Counted from the stretch's first letter, positions 1 to 7,065 are shown. The stretch is DNA of 12,666 bases from Bacteroidales bacterium (GCA_017555925.1 JAFZFL010000121.1:1-12666), one strand, 5' to 3'. Program-made: numbers and translations. Notes: a model not told the origin generated them from the letters alone.

Positions 1-381
1 GAGTTTGAGGGATGGCACTCGGCGAAACATTATCCATACATCGGTTACGGTCACAAACTACTGCCACACGAGAATCTGACAGCCGACATTACCGAGGCAC
101 AAGCGGATTCGTTGCTCAGAGCCGACCTGTTGGAGCGATACAAGTATTTCCGACAATATGGGAAAGATGCTCTGTTGCTAACGGTGTTGGCTTACAATGT
201 GGGACATTCACGCTTGCTGGGCTATGGCAAACGCCCGAAGAGTAACCTTGTCAAGAAAATAGAGTCTGGTGACAGAGATATCTACGAGGAGTATATCTCG
301 TACCGTTGCTATAAAGGCAAGCCAATTCCCAGCATCGAACGCCGCAGAAAAAGAGAGTTTCAATTGCTGTATATACAATAA
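1..381 (+). CDS. Conjugative-transposon-type lysozyme (glycoside hydrolase family protein), 3' part
   Basis: The reading frame is open from the first base and ends at TAA 379-381, giving 126 residues with the N-terminus outside the window. Near its start it shows EGWHSAKHYPYIGYGHKLL, followed by LLTVLAYNVG and a basic C-terminus (IERRRKREF). This resembles the small lysozyme encoded near the end of tra operons in Bacteroides conjugative transposons, which is thought to open peptidoglycan locally for the transfer apparatus. The EG and GYGH parts match the T4-lysozyme-like (GH24) active-site region, but the spacing is shorter and the position of the catalytic Thr is occupied by Tyr, so the usual Asp/Thr pair is not visible. 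Its GC content appears higher than that of the genes to the right, which fits transfer. No other tra gene is in the window. The family assignment is good; enzymatic activity is inferred. Confidence 0.75.
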   Translation, partial: EFEGWHSAKHYPYIGYGHKLLPHENLTADITEAQADSLLRADLLERYKYFRQYGKDALLLTVLAYNVGHSRLLGYGKRPKSNLVKKIESGDRDIYEEYISYRCYKGKPIPSIERRRKREFQLLYIQ

Positions 382-488
382 AAAAGGCGAACATTTGTAG
401 TGGATTTGATGTTTTTATTCAGAAAGACCTCAAAATATAGCAAAAGAATGGGCATTTGAAAATAGCTTGCGTCCAAATACAAATAAGA

Positions 489-542
489 AAAAGGAGAACC
501 CTCTGCTCCAGAACCTCTTCTGGATTAGATTGTTCTCCTTTT
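489..542 (-). terminator. Nested hairpin terminator of the met operon, probably bidirectional
   Basis: AAAAGGAGAAC at 489-499 is an exact reverse complement of GTTCTCCTTTT at 532-542, giving an 11 bp stem. A second hairpin, CCAGAA 508-513 with TTCTGG 518-523, sits inside the loop. Read on the - strand the stem ends in a T-rich run continuing past 489, about 47 bases after the asd stop codon. Read on the + strand the stem also ends in TTTTAT, so it could stop transcription from the lysozyme gene as well. The interval 382-488 otherwise shows no gene. Confidence 0.85.
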
Positions 543-588
543 ATACCAGATACTCCCAATAGGATTCTCTTCTTTGTAGGGAAGCGGA

Positions 589-1740
589 TTATGCAATAAA
601 TCCTTTCTTTACAAGCAACTCTGCAATTTGTACTGCATTCGTTGCAGCACCTTTTCTGAGGTTGTCTGCCACACACCAAAGATTCAATCCGTTTTCAAGA
701 CTTGGATCTCTTCTGATTCTTCCTACAAATACCTCGTCTCTCTCTTCTGAGTAGAGCGGCATAGGATATGGTAGCTGCTCCAATGCGGCAAGCTCCATAG
801 CTTTTGCCCCTTTGTCTATAGTACCTTTATTGGCAAGTTTTGCAGTTCTGCATTGCTCTTTAACATTGCTGTTGCCAATTGCTGCATTCTGCTCATCGCC
901 TGAAGGTGCAACACTGTCAAGAACAGCAACACCAGGGGTGTTTCTCAACACCTCTACAATCTCCTTGTCATCAAATGGTTTTTCAAACTCAAGGTTAATG
1001 GACTCAGCGTGTCCTCCCAAAACAGGAATCCTCACAGCTGTAGGTGAAACTCTAATGCTCTCATCGCGCATGATCTTGTGAGTCTCGTTAACCATTTTCA
1101 TCTCCTCTTTGGTATATCCGTTCTCAAGGAATTTGTCAATGTGAGGCAACATGTTCAAATCAATCTGGTAAGGATATGCAGATTTGTACTCTCCGCCAAT
1201 TATATTCTCCTCAATGCCTTTCCATCTCTTCCTCTCCTCAACCAACTGGTCGACAGCCTTCTGTCCTGTTCCTGTAATACATTGGTATGTAGATACAACT
1301 ATTCTCTTTATCTTATATTTCTTATGCAAATCTGCTATTGCAACAAGCATCTGTATAGTAGAACAGTTAGGATTTGCAATAATCATATCATCCTTGCCAA
1401 TAACATCGCCGTTAATCTCTGGAATAACAAGTCTCTTGTCGGGATCCATTCTCCAGCATGCAGAGTTGTCAACCACCCGGCAACCAACCTTTGCAAACTC
1501 TGGGGCATATATCTTTGAGGCATCACTTCCTGCAGAAAAAATTGCAAGTACAGGTCTCATTTCAATTGCCTCTTCCGGAGTTACAACTTCATACTCTTTT
1601 CCTTTGAAAGTCACCTTTTTACCCTTAGATCTTGCCGATGCTACAGGTATAAGTTCCGTTACTGGAAAATCTCTCTCTTCAAGGACTTTTAACATTTTGG
1701 AGCCTACCAGTCCTGTTGCTCCCACTACTGCTATTTTCAT
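589..1740 (-). CDS. asd: Aspartate-semialdehyde dehydrogenase with an unusual internal insertion
   Basis: The product is predicted to reduce aspartyl phosphate to aspartate semialdehyde with NADPH in the cytoplasm, the step between aspartokinase and homoserine dehydrogenase. The 383-residue protein begins with the dinucleotide-binding loop GATGLVG (residues 7-13), carries the catalytic Cys126 in NPNCSTIQ and the catalytic His244 in GGHAES, and ends with the conserved GLNLWCVADNLRKGAATNAVQIAE. The usual length is about 330-340. The excess lies at roughly residues 277-322, where an Ala/Gly/Lys-rich segment separates VAVLD from the conserved PYPMPLY; the frame is intact on both sides, so this is an in-frame insertion and not a frameshift. 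It is the last gene of the operon, 43 bases after the thrA stop, and is followed by a strong terminator. The assignment is firm; the effect of the insertion is unknown. Confidence 0.95.
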   Translation of the reverse strand: MKIAVVGATGLVGSKMLKVLEERDFPVTELIPVASARSKGKKVTFKGKEYEVVTPEEAIEMRPVLAIFSAGSDASKIYAPEFAKVGCRVVDNSACWRMDPDKRLVIPEINGDVIGKDDMIIANPNCSTIQMLVAIADLHKKYKIKRIVVSTYQCITGTGQKAVDQLVEERKRWKGIEENIIGGEYKSAYPYQIDLNMLPHIDKFLENGYTKEEMKMVNETHKIMRDESIRVSPTAVRIPVLGGHAESINLEFEKPFDDKEIVEVLRNTPGVAVLDSVAPSGDEQNAAIGNSNVKEQCRTAKLANKGTIDKGAKAMELAALEQLPYPMPLYSEERDEVFVGRIRRDPSLENGLNLWCVADNLRKGAATNAVQIAELLVKKGFIA

Positions 1741-1783
1741 CTTTTCAATATGTTTTGTAATATACTCTATATATTCCCGACGG

Positions 1784-4279
1784 CTATTTTAAAATATCAT
1801 TCAAAAGACCGCTTGCTGTCTGACGTGCACCCGCACCAGCGCCTTTGATAACCACTCCGTTAGGGTAATACTCTGTAGTAATGAGCATTGCATTGTCGCT
1901 ACCCTCCAATGAGTAGAACGGATGGCTCGAATCAACCTCAATAAGACCAACCCTGTATACAGGTTTCTCGCCCTCCTTGCTCTTGTCAAGTGTTGCAGCA
2001 AAACGGAGCTTCCTTCCCTGAGCGGCTGCATTGTTGTACATAGCTTTCAGATTCTCCTCTTCTGCCTCAAGGCCGGCATAGAACTCCTGCTCATCAGCAG
2101 CAAAGTTTATGCCTTTAGGTTGAAGAAGGCTTTGCGGAACAAATCCGTTGAAATCGATGTCAGAGCCCTCAATCTGCTCACCGGCCTCACGTGCGGATAT
2201 TATGAATTTTCTCAATACATCTGTGCCCGAAAGGTCAAGTCTTGGATCAGGTTCTGTATATCCAAGCTCTTTAGCCTCTTTTACAAGGGTGGCAAACGAT
2301 TTTTGTGTGTTGTAGCAGCTGAACAGATAGTTCAAAGTACCGCTCACAATACCCTCAATCTTAAGAATGCGGTCGCCGCTGTTAATAATCTGTCTTATCA
2401 TTGCCAATACAGGTTGGGCTGCGCATACAGTTGTCTCATAACGGTAGTTCACACCCTCTGCAAGTGCATTGTTGAATAGCTCCTTGTATGAGTCATAACT
2501 CAATGAGTTGGCAATCTTGTTGCAGGCTACAACAGAGAATTTGTTTCTGAAGAAATCAACATAAGTTCCGGCAATATCCTTGCTTGCTGTACAATCAACA
2601 AAAATTGAGTTGCTCAACTTGAGTTTGCATATCTCATTTATATAGTTGTTGCCCTCTGCTCCATCGGCAGGCTGTACTGTAAAGCCTCCCGACAGCTGCT
2701 CAATCATCTCCTCCTCTGAACCGAGAGCAATTCCTGTTCTGTTGAGGATGAATCTCTTGCTGTTGCATAGGCCGCATACAACCAAATCTTTACCCAATGT
2801 CTTCAACAGGAACTCTTTTTTCTGGCGTATGATCTCCACCAAAGCCTTTGAAACTGTTCCGTAACCTGCAATGAACAGATTTATGCGGTGTGCATTACTG
2901 CTGAAGAACTCCTCATGGATAGCCCTGATTGCATCATTAACATCCTCTGTCTGCACAACTGCAGATACATTCTTCTCAGATGAACCCTGAGCAATTGCGC
3001 GTATGTTAATACCCTCTCTGCCAAGTGCGTCAAACATCTTTCCACTTGCACCCGACTGGTTCTTCATATCATCACCAACAAGTGAAATTATTGAAAATCC
3101 CTTCTCTACACGCAACGGATCAACCTTGCCTAAAGAAATTTCATAGGCAAAGAGTTCATCTGTGGCTCTTTTTGCCTTGTCGGCATCGGCTTCGTCAATG
3201 GCTATACACATGGTGTGTACAGAAGATGCCTGGGTAATGAGAATAATGTTTACATTATTTTTGGTTAGGGTGTCAAAGAGTCTGCTCGAATAGCCCGGTA
3301 TACCAACCATACCGCTGCCCTCCATAGAGAGAAGCGCTATCTTGTTCGAACTTGAGATACCCTTTATTTTGCTGTGACCCTCAGGCGGATTGCGCTCAAT
3401 AAGTGTTCCTGGGTCAGATGGCTCAAAGGTGTTTTTTACATATATAGGAATGCCTTGTTTTACAACCGGCTGTATTGTTGGCGGATACACAACTTTAGCA
3501 CCAAAGTGTGAGAGCTCAAGAGCCTCTTTATATGAGATGTTTCTTATTGGTAGAGCCTGTGGCACTATACGCGGGTCGGCTGTCATCATTCCGCAAACAT
3601 CTGTCCAGATCTCAAGTATGCGGGCCTGTACACCAACAGCTATTATTGAGGCTGTGTAGTCAGAACCTCCGCGGCCCAAAGTGGTGGTACGTCCCTTCAA
3701 ATCCATTGCAATGAATCCTGGCATAATGTAGAGTTTGTGGGAAGAACTTTCAAAGAACTCCTTGATATTCTTTCCTGTAAGATCAGAAATTACAGCATTT
3801 TTGCCTGCAACCTCCTCTGTCCTTATCAGGTCTCTGGAATCTTTCCACAAGTGGCTTATGTTCAATGATTTCAATTTTGCGCTGATAATTTTGGTAGAAA
3901 GTAGCTCTCCAAAACTTACAATATGGTCAAGACTGAAGCTGCTCAACTCCTTCAAAAGATATACACCTTTGCATATCTCCCTCAATTCATTGAACAGAGT
4001 GGCGCACTCGGCTTTGATTGCGCTTGAATCATCATTGATAATAAGCTCGTCAATAAGACCGATATGTTTTTGTTCAAGTTTGTCAATGATTTCGGTGTAA
4101 GTGTTGTCCTGGGCCAGGGCAGCCTTTCCTATGGCTATCAACTGGTCTGTGCATCCGCTTATTGCAGATGAAACAACAACTGTCTTGTCTTTAGTCAAAG
4201 CCTCTCTCACAATGGCAATGACTTTGTTGATGTTCTGGGCGTTGGCTACTGAGCTTCCGCCAAATTTCATTACTTGCAT
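1784..4279 (-). CDS. thrA: Bifunctional aspartokinase / homoserine dehydrogenase
   Basis: This fused enzyme catalyses the first step (aspartate to aspartyl phosphate) and third step (aspartate semialdehyde to homoserine) of the aspartate pathway. The 831-residue protein starts with MQVMKFGGSS, the ATP-binding opening of aspartokinases, and has GRGGSDYTA at 202-210. Two ACT regulatory regions follow at about 310-380 and 395-460, then the homoserine dehydrogenase with a divergent nucleotide loop AGYGTVS (471-477) and the substrate motif GYTEPDPRLDLSG (673-685). Family length is about 810-830. I chose the start at 4279 because upstream in-frame ATG codons would run into metX and add residues with no family resemblance; the gap to the metX stop is then 13 bases. 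The motif usually reading ETTVGAGLP is ETTVCAAQP here (615-623). Because it sits in a methionine operon without thrB or thrC, it may be the methionine-branch isoenzyme, comparable in role to E. coli MetL; that is inference. Confidence 0.93.
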   Translation of the reverse strand: MQVMKFGGSSVANAQNINKVIAIVREALTKDKTVVVSSAISGCTDQLIAIGKAALAQDNTYTEIIDKLEQKHIGLIDELIINDDSSAIKAECATLFNELREICKGVYLLKELSSFSLDHIVSFGELLSTKIISAKLKSLNISHLWKDSRDLIRTEEVAGKNAVISDLTGKNIKEFFESSSHKLYIMPGFIAMDLKGRTTTLGRGGSDYTASIIAVGVQARILEIWTDVCGMMTADPRIVPQALPIRNISYKEALELSHFGAKVVYPPTIQPVVKQGIPIYVKNTFEPSDPGTLIERNPPEGHSKIKGISSSNKIALLSMEGSGMVGIPGYSSRLFDTLTKNNVNIILITQASSVHTMCIAIDEADADKAKRATDELFAYEISLGKVDPLRVEKGFSIISLVGDDMKNQSGASGKMFDALGREGINIRAIAQGSSEKNVSAVVQTEDVNDAIRAIHEEFFSSNAHRINLFIAGYGTVSKALVEIIRQKKEFLLKTLGKDLVVCGLCNSKRFILNRTGIALGSEEEMIEQLSGGFTVQPADGAEGNNYINEICKLKLSNSIFVDCTASKDIAGTYVDFFRNKFSVVACNKIANSLSYDSYKELFNNALAEGVNYRYETTVCAAQPVLAMIRQIINSGDRILKIEGIVSGTLNYLFSCYNTQKSFATLVKEAKELGYTEPDPRLDLSGTDVLRKFIISAREAGEQIEGSDIDFNGFVPQSLLQPKGINFAADEQEFYAGLEAEEENLKAMYNNAAAQGRKLRFAATLDKSKEGEKPVYRVGLIEVDSSHPFYSLEGSDNAMLITTEYYPNGVVIKGAGAGARQTASGLLNDILK

Positions 4280-4292
4280 AATAGTGGTACCG

Positions 4293-5336
4293 TTATAAAA
4301 TTTCTTTAAAAATCTCTGATATCTGTTCCCATTCCAACAGAAAACCGTCGTGTCCAAAAAGAGAGGTGATCTCTCTGTATTCGGCTCCGGTAATGTGTTG
4401 TGCCATAAATTTCTGTTCAGATGTAGGGAAAAGGTTGTCGCTGTCAATTCCAATACAAAATGTGCGGGATGTAATCTGGTTGAGAGCATTCACAACGCCC
4501 CCGCGGTTGCATCCTATATTATGGCTGTCGGTCAAATCAAGCATGCTCAAATATGAATAGGCATCAAATCTGTCAACAAGTTTCTTTCCCTGGTAGCGCT
4601 GGTATGATGCGGCTCTGTATGCCCATAAGGTATTGTCGTCGCTTTCAGATTGTGTGGAGTTGTAACCTTTGTAGCTCCTGTATGAGATAAGGGCCAATGA
4701 ACGGGCTGCCGCCAATCCCTTTTTGCCTCCCTCTGCAGTAACTCTTCCATCAGTAATTGTGTACTCTTGTGCTTCAAATGTGGAGTCGGCATAGAGGGCC
4801 ATCCTTTGCGATTCGTTGAATGCTGTGCCCCAAGGTGTAACTCTTGCATTGCTGGCAAGCATCACAAGGTTCTTTATAAGACTCTTGTTCATCAGACTCC
4901 ACTCAATAGCCTGAAAGCCTCCTACAGAGCCTCCAACCAACATCTCTATAGATTCAATTCCAAGTTCCTGACGCAATATTTCATGACACTTTACAATATC
5001 GCGTACGGTACTCTTTGGAAAGGAGAGCATATATGGTTTGCCGGTATTGGGGTCTATAGAGAGAGGTGATGTTGTTCCATAGCATGATCCCAGTATATTG
5101 GCACAGACAATTGTGTATTTGCGCGGATCCAAAAACTTGCCCTCGCCCACAAGGGTGTCCCACCACTCACAAGGATTGGAGTTGGCCGTAAGGGCGTGGG
5201 TTATCCATACAACTCTCTTGCTGCTCTCCTCCTTGCCATACTCCCTTGATATGTGGTAACATATCTCCAGTGATGGCAGTGTGGCACCGCTCTCAAGCGT
5301 AAATTCCCTGTTATATTTGAATATGCGTTTCTCCAT
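4293..5336 (-). CDS. metX: Homoserine O-acetyltransferase
   Basis: The predicted reaction moves an acetyl group from acetyl-CoA to homoserine, committing it to methionine synthesis. The 347-residue protein is an alpha/beta hydrolase of the MetX family: HALTANS near residue 47, the nucleophile elbow GGSVGG with Ser137, the acid Asp300 in IDSDNLFP, and His329 in GHDGFL, forming the usual Ser-Asp-His triad. CANILGSCYGTTSP (78-91) is also a family block. The length is normal. The start at 5336 (MEKRIFKYNREFTLESG) fits the family beginning and lies 11 bases after the metY stop, so the two are probably translated from one message. Some MetX-like proteins use succinyl-CoA instead, and the residue that decides this was not determined here. 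Confidence 0.95.
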   Translation of the reverse strand: MEKRIFKYNREFTLESGATLPSLEICYHISREYGKEESSKRVVWITHALTANSNPCEWWDTLVGEGKFLDPRKYTIVCANILGSCYGTTSPLSIDPNTGKPYMLSFPKSTVRDIVKCHEILRQELGIESIEMLVGGSVGGFQAIEWSLMNKSLIKNLVMLASNARVTPWGTAFNESQRMALYADSTFEAQEYTITDGRVTAEGGKKGLAAARSLALISYRSYKGYNSTQSESDDNTLWAYRAASYQRYQGKKLVDRFDAYSYLSMLDLTDSHNIGCNRGGVVNALNQITSRTFCIGIDSDNLFPTSEQKFMAQHITGAEYREITSLFGHDGFLLEWEQISEIFKEIL

Positions 5337-5347
5337 AGTGAATTCTG

Positions 5348-6625
5348 TTACAAAACCTCCATTGCCTGCTCAAAATCACCTATTATATCATTTATATTTT
5401 CAATTCCAATGCAAAGACGCAAAGTGCCCGGCTTTATTCCAACATTCAGAAGCTCCTCATCTGTAAGCTGGGCATGTGTTGTAGTTGCAGGATGGGCCAC
5501 AAGTGATTTGTTGTCTCCCAAATTTGCAAGAAGGGTAAATATCTTCAATTGGTCTACAAATGCTGCAGTATCCTGTCGGGAAGCCTTAAGGTCAACTGTA
5601 ATAATTCCACCAAAGCCGTTCCTCAAATATTTTTTTGCATTTGCGTGGGTAGGATGACTCTCAAGACCCGGATAATTAACCTTCTCAACTTTAGGATGTT
5701 TTTGGAGCCATTGTGCCAATGCAAGAGCATTGTCGCAAACGCGTTGTGCGCGAAGAGAGAGGGTCTCCACTCCGGTAAGAAGCAGAAATGCATTGAATGG
5801 GCTAAGGCAACATCCGTAGTCACGCAGCATCTCTGAACGTGCTCTTACTGCAAAGGCTTTTGAACCAAAAAACTCACTGAAACCAAGGCCTTTGTATGCT
5901 GCAGCAGGCTGTGTGAACTGAGGAAAACGGCCACATGACCAGTCAAATTTTCCTGCATCAGCTATAATTCCTGCTATTGAATTGCCATGTCCTCCAATCC
6001 ATTTGGTTGCAGAGTGTGTGACAATGTCTGCACCCCAATCTGCAGGGGCACAAAGATAACCGCCGCATCCTACTGTATTGTCAACTATCAACGGAAGATT
6101 GTGTTTTTTGCATACGGCACTCAACAGATCAAAGTCGGGAACGCTCAAATCAGAATTTGCAATTGTCTCCACATATACACCTTTTGTGCGTTCATCAATT
6201 AGCGCCTCAATCTCTTCCGCATTGTTGCATTTGCAGAATCTTGTTGTAATGCCCAATCGTGGAAGTGTCACTTTGAACTGGTTATATGTACCGCCATAAA
6301 GGGAGAGGGAACTTATAATATTGTCTCCTGCCTCACACAAGTTGACAATTGTCAGGAATTGGGCGCTCATGCCCGAAGATACTGCAACAGCATCCTGACA
6401 ATTCTCAAGAGCTGCAATTCTCTTTTCAAAAGTCTCTACTGTCGGGTTGTTTATTCTTGAGTAAATATTCCCCGGCTCTTCAAGTGCAAATAATTTTCTG
6501 CCGTGCTCAACGCTCTTGAATGCGTAGGCCGCTGTCTGGTATATTGGAGTGGCGCATGCCCCTGTTGTGGGATCGGGAGTATGACCGGCATGAACCTGCA
6601 GTGTCTCAAATCTATATTGTGCCAT
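5348..6625 (-). CDS. metY: O-acetylhomoserine sulfhydrylase (O-acetylhomoserine aminocarboxypropyltransferase)
   Basis: A pyridoxal-phosphate enzyme that joins O-acetylhomoserine and sulfide to make homocysteine directly, bypassing cystathionine. The 425-residue protein shows the Cys/Met-metabolism PLP family pattern: [10 protein letters not shown] at the N-terminus, [13 protein letters not shown] (55-67), SSGMSA (83-88), VDNTVG (181-186) and the PLP lysine Lys208 in [11 protein letters not shown]. The length matches the MetY group and exceeds that of cystathionine gamma-synthases (about 380-400). I chose ATG 6625 since the family begins just there; an in-frame ATG at 6691 would add 22 unrelated residues that overlap a hairpin in the leader. 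It is the first gene of the operon, preceded by a roughly 345-base leader with a Met-rich small open frame, so expression is probably controlled by attenuation. Confidence 0.94.
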   Translation of the reverse strand: MAQYRFETLQVHAGHTPDPTTGACATPIYQTAAYAFKSVEHGRKLFALEEPGNIYSRINNPTVETFEKRIAALENCQDAVAVSSGMSAQFLTIVNLCEAGDNIISSLSLYGGTYNQFKVTLPRLGITTRFCKCNNAEEIEALIDERTKGVYVETIANSDLSVPDFDLLSAVCKKHNLPLIVDNTVGCGGYLCAPADWGADIVTHSATKWIGGHGNSIAGIIADAGKFDWSCGRFPQFTQPAAAYKGLGFSEFFGSKAFAVRARSEMLRDYGCCLSPFNAFLLLTGVETLSLRAQRVCDNALALAQWLQKHPKVEKVNYPGLESHPTHANAKKYLRNGFGGIITVDLKASRQDTAAFVDQLKIFTLLANLGDNKSLVAHPATTTHAQLTDEELLNVGIKPGTLRLCIGIENINDIIGDFEQAMEVL

Positions 6626-6654
6626 AATCTCTATCTGATTATTAAACTCTTCCC

Positions 6655-6683
6655 GACAGATGGCTGATGGTTTTGCCTCTGTC
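6655..6683 (-). promoter_or_regulatory. Hairpin just upstream of the metY start
   Basis: On the - strand GACAGAGGC (6683-6675) pairs with GCC, one unpaired A, then TCTGTC (6664-6655), leaving a 10-base loop. It ends 29 bases before the metY ATG and is followed by GGGAAGAG with no T run, so it is not a terminator. It may affect translation or message stability, or serve as a 5' processing boundary. The stem is clear; its function is not. Confidence 0.4.
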
Positions 6684-6769
6684 TGAAACATTCTGTTGCA
6701 ATTATAAAATTAAATGAGTTCTATACGTAGAAAGGAGTGTCCGTTATCCCTGCGAAGAGCCTCCTGGAG

Positions 6770-6795
6770 AAAAACAAGTGCATCTTAGCGATGCA
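6770..6795 (-). terminator. Putative attenuator hairpin at the end of the Met-rich leader frame
   Basis: TGCATC (6795-6790), loop GCTAA, GATGCA (6784-6779), then CTTG and TTTTT (6774-6770), read on the - strand. The loop contains the TAA stop codon of the Met-rich leader frame and the fifth leader Met codon in its body (Met29, 6796-6794) overlaps the 5' arm. The 5' arm can instead pair with ATGCA at 6817-6813 (5 bp), or take part in a GCGA/TCGC hairpin (6800-6797 with 6791-6788), so alternative folds exist. Six pairs is weak for a terminator. A ribosome paused at Met27 or Met29 would cover the 5' arm and prevent folding. A further weak pairing, AGGAG 6765-6761 with CTCCT 6737-6733, lies downstream. 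Confidence 0.5.
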
Positions 6796-6880
6796 TTCGC
6801 ATAGATGAAGACTGCATTGAACGCATTATACCCATTGTCTGGTATAAACAAATAGTACCGATATGAATTACTATGTTCAT
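6785..6880 (-). CDS. Methionine-rich leader peptide of the metY-metX-thrA-asd operon (putative)
   Basis: A 31-codon open frame, ATG 6880 to TAA 6785, in the metY leader. It has six Met codons, at positions 1, 16, 19, 22, 27 and 29; the second half reads TMGIMRSMQSSSMRMHR. Ile (5) and Thr (2) are also present, so amino acids derived from the same pathway make up 13 of 31 residues. The start is preceded by GTTAAA, an A-rich context typical of Bacteroidetes initiation. Leader peptides rich in the end product, followed by alternative RNA hairpins, are the classic arrangement for attenuation of amino-acid operons. Here slow decoding at Met codons would let transcription continue into metY. Coding and function are inferred from composition, position and the overlapping hairpin; it is too short for a homology judgement. 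Confidence 0.62.
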   Translation of the reverse strand: MNIVIHIGTICLYQTMGIMRSMQSSSMRMHR

Positions 6881-6886
6881 TTTAAC

Positions 6887-6958
6887 TTACAATTTGAAAG
6901 CAATAATGCGTGTTTCTATAAACCATTTAAAGCTTGTGCTGCATATGATGCTTTGCAT
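6887..6958 (-). CDS. Possible second small leader open frame upstream of the Met-rich one
   Basis: A 23-codon open frame, ATG 6958 to TAA 6887, ends 6 bases before the Met-rich frame begins. It contains five Ile and two Thr codons, including two Ile pairs (SIIC and RIIAF), but only the initiating Met. Its start would lie only about 10-15 bases from the predicted transcription start. It could be a chance frame, or a leader that positions ribosomes for the next one by translational coupling. Confidence is low. Confidence 0.25.
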   Translation of the reverse strand: MQSIICSTSFKWFIETRIIAFKL

Positions 6959-6973
6959 AAGCGTTTTGCAGCA
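6937..6973 (-). repeat. Short inverted repeat at the predicted metY transcription start
   Basis: TGCTGCA (6973-6967) and TGCAGCA (6943-6937), read on the - strand, are exact inverted repeats separated by 23 bases. The upstream arm lies right at the expected transcription start, so it is better placed as a DNA operator than as an RNA stem. Seven-base arms can arise by chance. Confidence 0.25.
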
Positions 6974-6974
6974 A

Positions 6975-7005
6975 CAAAATTAGGTAATAATTTTTAATTA
7001 ACAAA
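6975..7005 (-). promoter_or_regulatory. Bacteroidales-type promoter of the met operon
   Basis: On the - strand TTTG at 7005-7002 is followed after 19 bases by TAATTTTG at 6982-6975, an exact match to the Bacteroidales consensus (TTTG at about -33, TAnnTTTG at about -7). Transcription would begin near 6970, giving metY a leader of about 345 bases. The -33 element lies in the T-rich tail of the preceding hydrogenase terminator, so the two signals overlap. A degenerate TATAATTG near 6705 is a much weaker alternative. Confidence 0.7.
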
Positions 7006-7038
7006 ATAAAATGAGGATGACTTGATAGCCATCCCCAT
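7001..7038 (-). terminator. Intrinsic terminator of the hydrogenase gene
   Basis: ATGGGGATGGC (7038-7028) pairs over 11 positions, two of them G-U, with GTCATCCTCAT (7021-7011), with a 6-base loop TATCAA, followed by TTTATTTTG. It lies 27 bases after the hydrogenase stop codon and separates this gene from the met operon. Confidence 0.85.
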
Positions 7039-7065
7039 TGCATTTGTAATGCAGTATGTAATCTG

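Noticed and set aside
1078..1792. Long open frames on the + strand across asd
   Set aside because: They lie opposite a well-supported gene and their translations resemble no family.
1922..2479. A 185-codon + strand frame opposite thrA
   Set aside because: It is a shadow of the conserved homoserine dehydrogenase coding sequence, with no promoter or recognisable product.
4280..4489. A longer thrA reading frame beginning at 4489
   Set aside because: It would overlap metX by nearly 200 bases, and the extra 70 residues do not resemble aspartokinases; MQVMKFGG at 4279 is the family start.
6626..6691. metY start at ATG 6691
   Set aside because: The 22 additional residues lie before the family N-terminus and are encoded over a hairpin; ATG 6625 gives the normal length.
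6626..6970. A SAM-type riboswitch in the metY leader
   Set aside because: I looked for the SAM-I core and for a SAM-II-like pseudoknot and recognised neither. A covariance-model search could overturn this.
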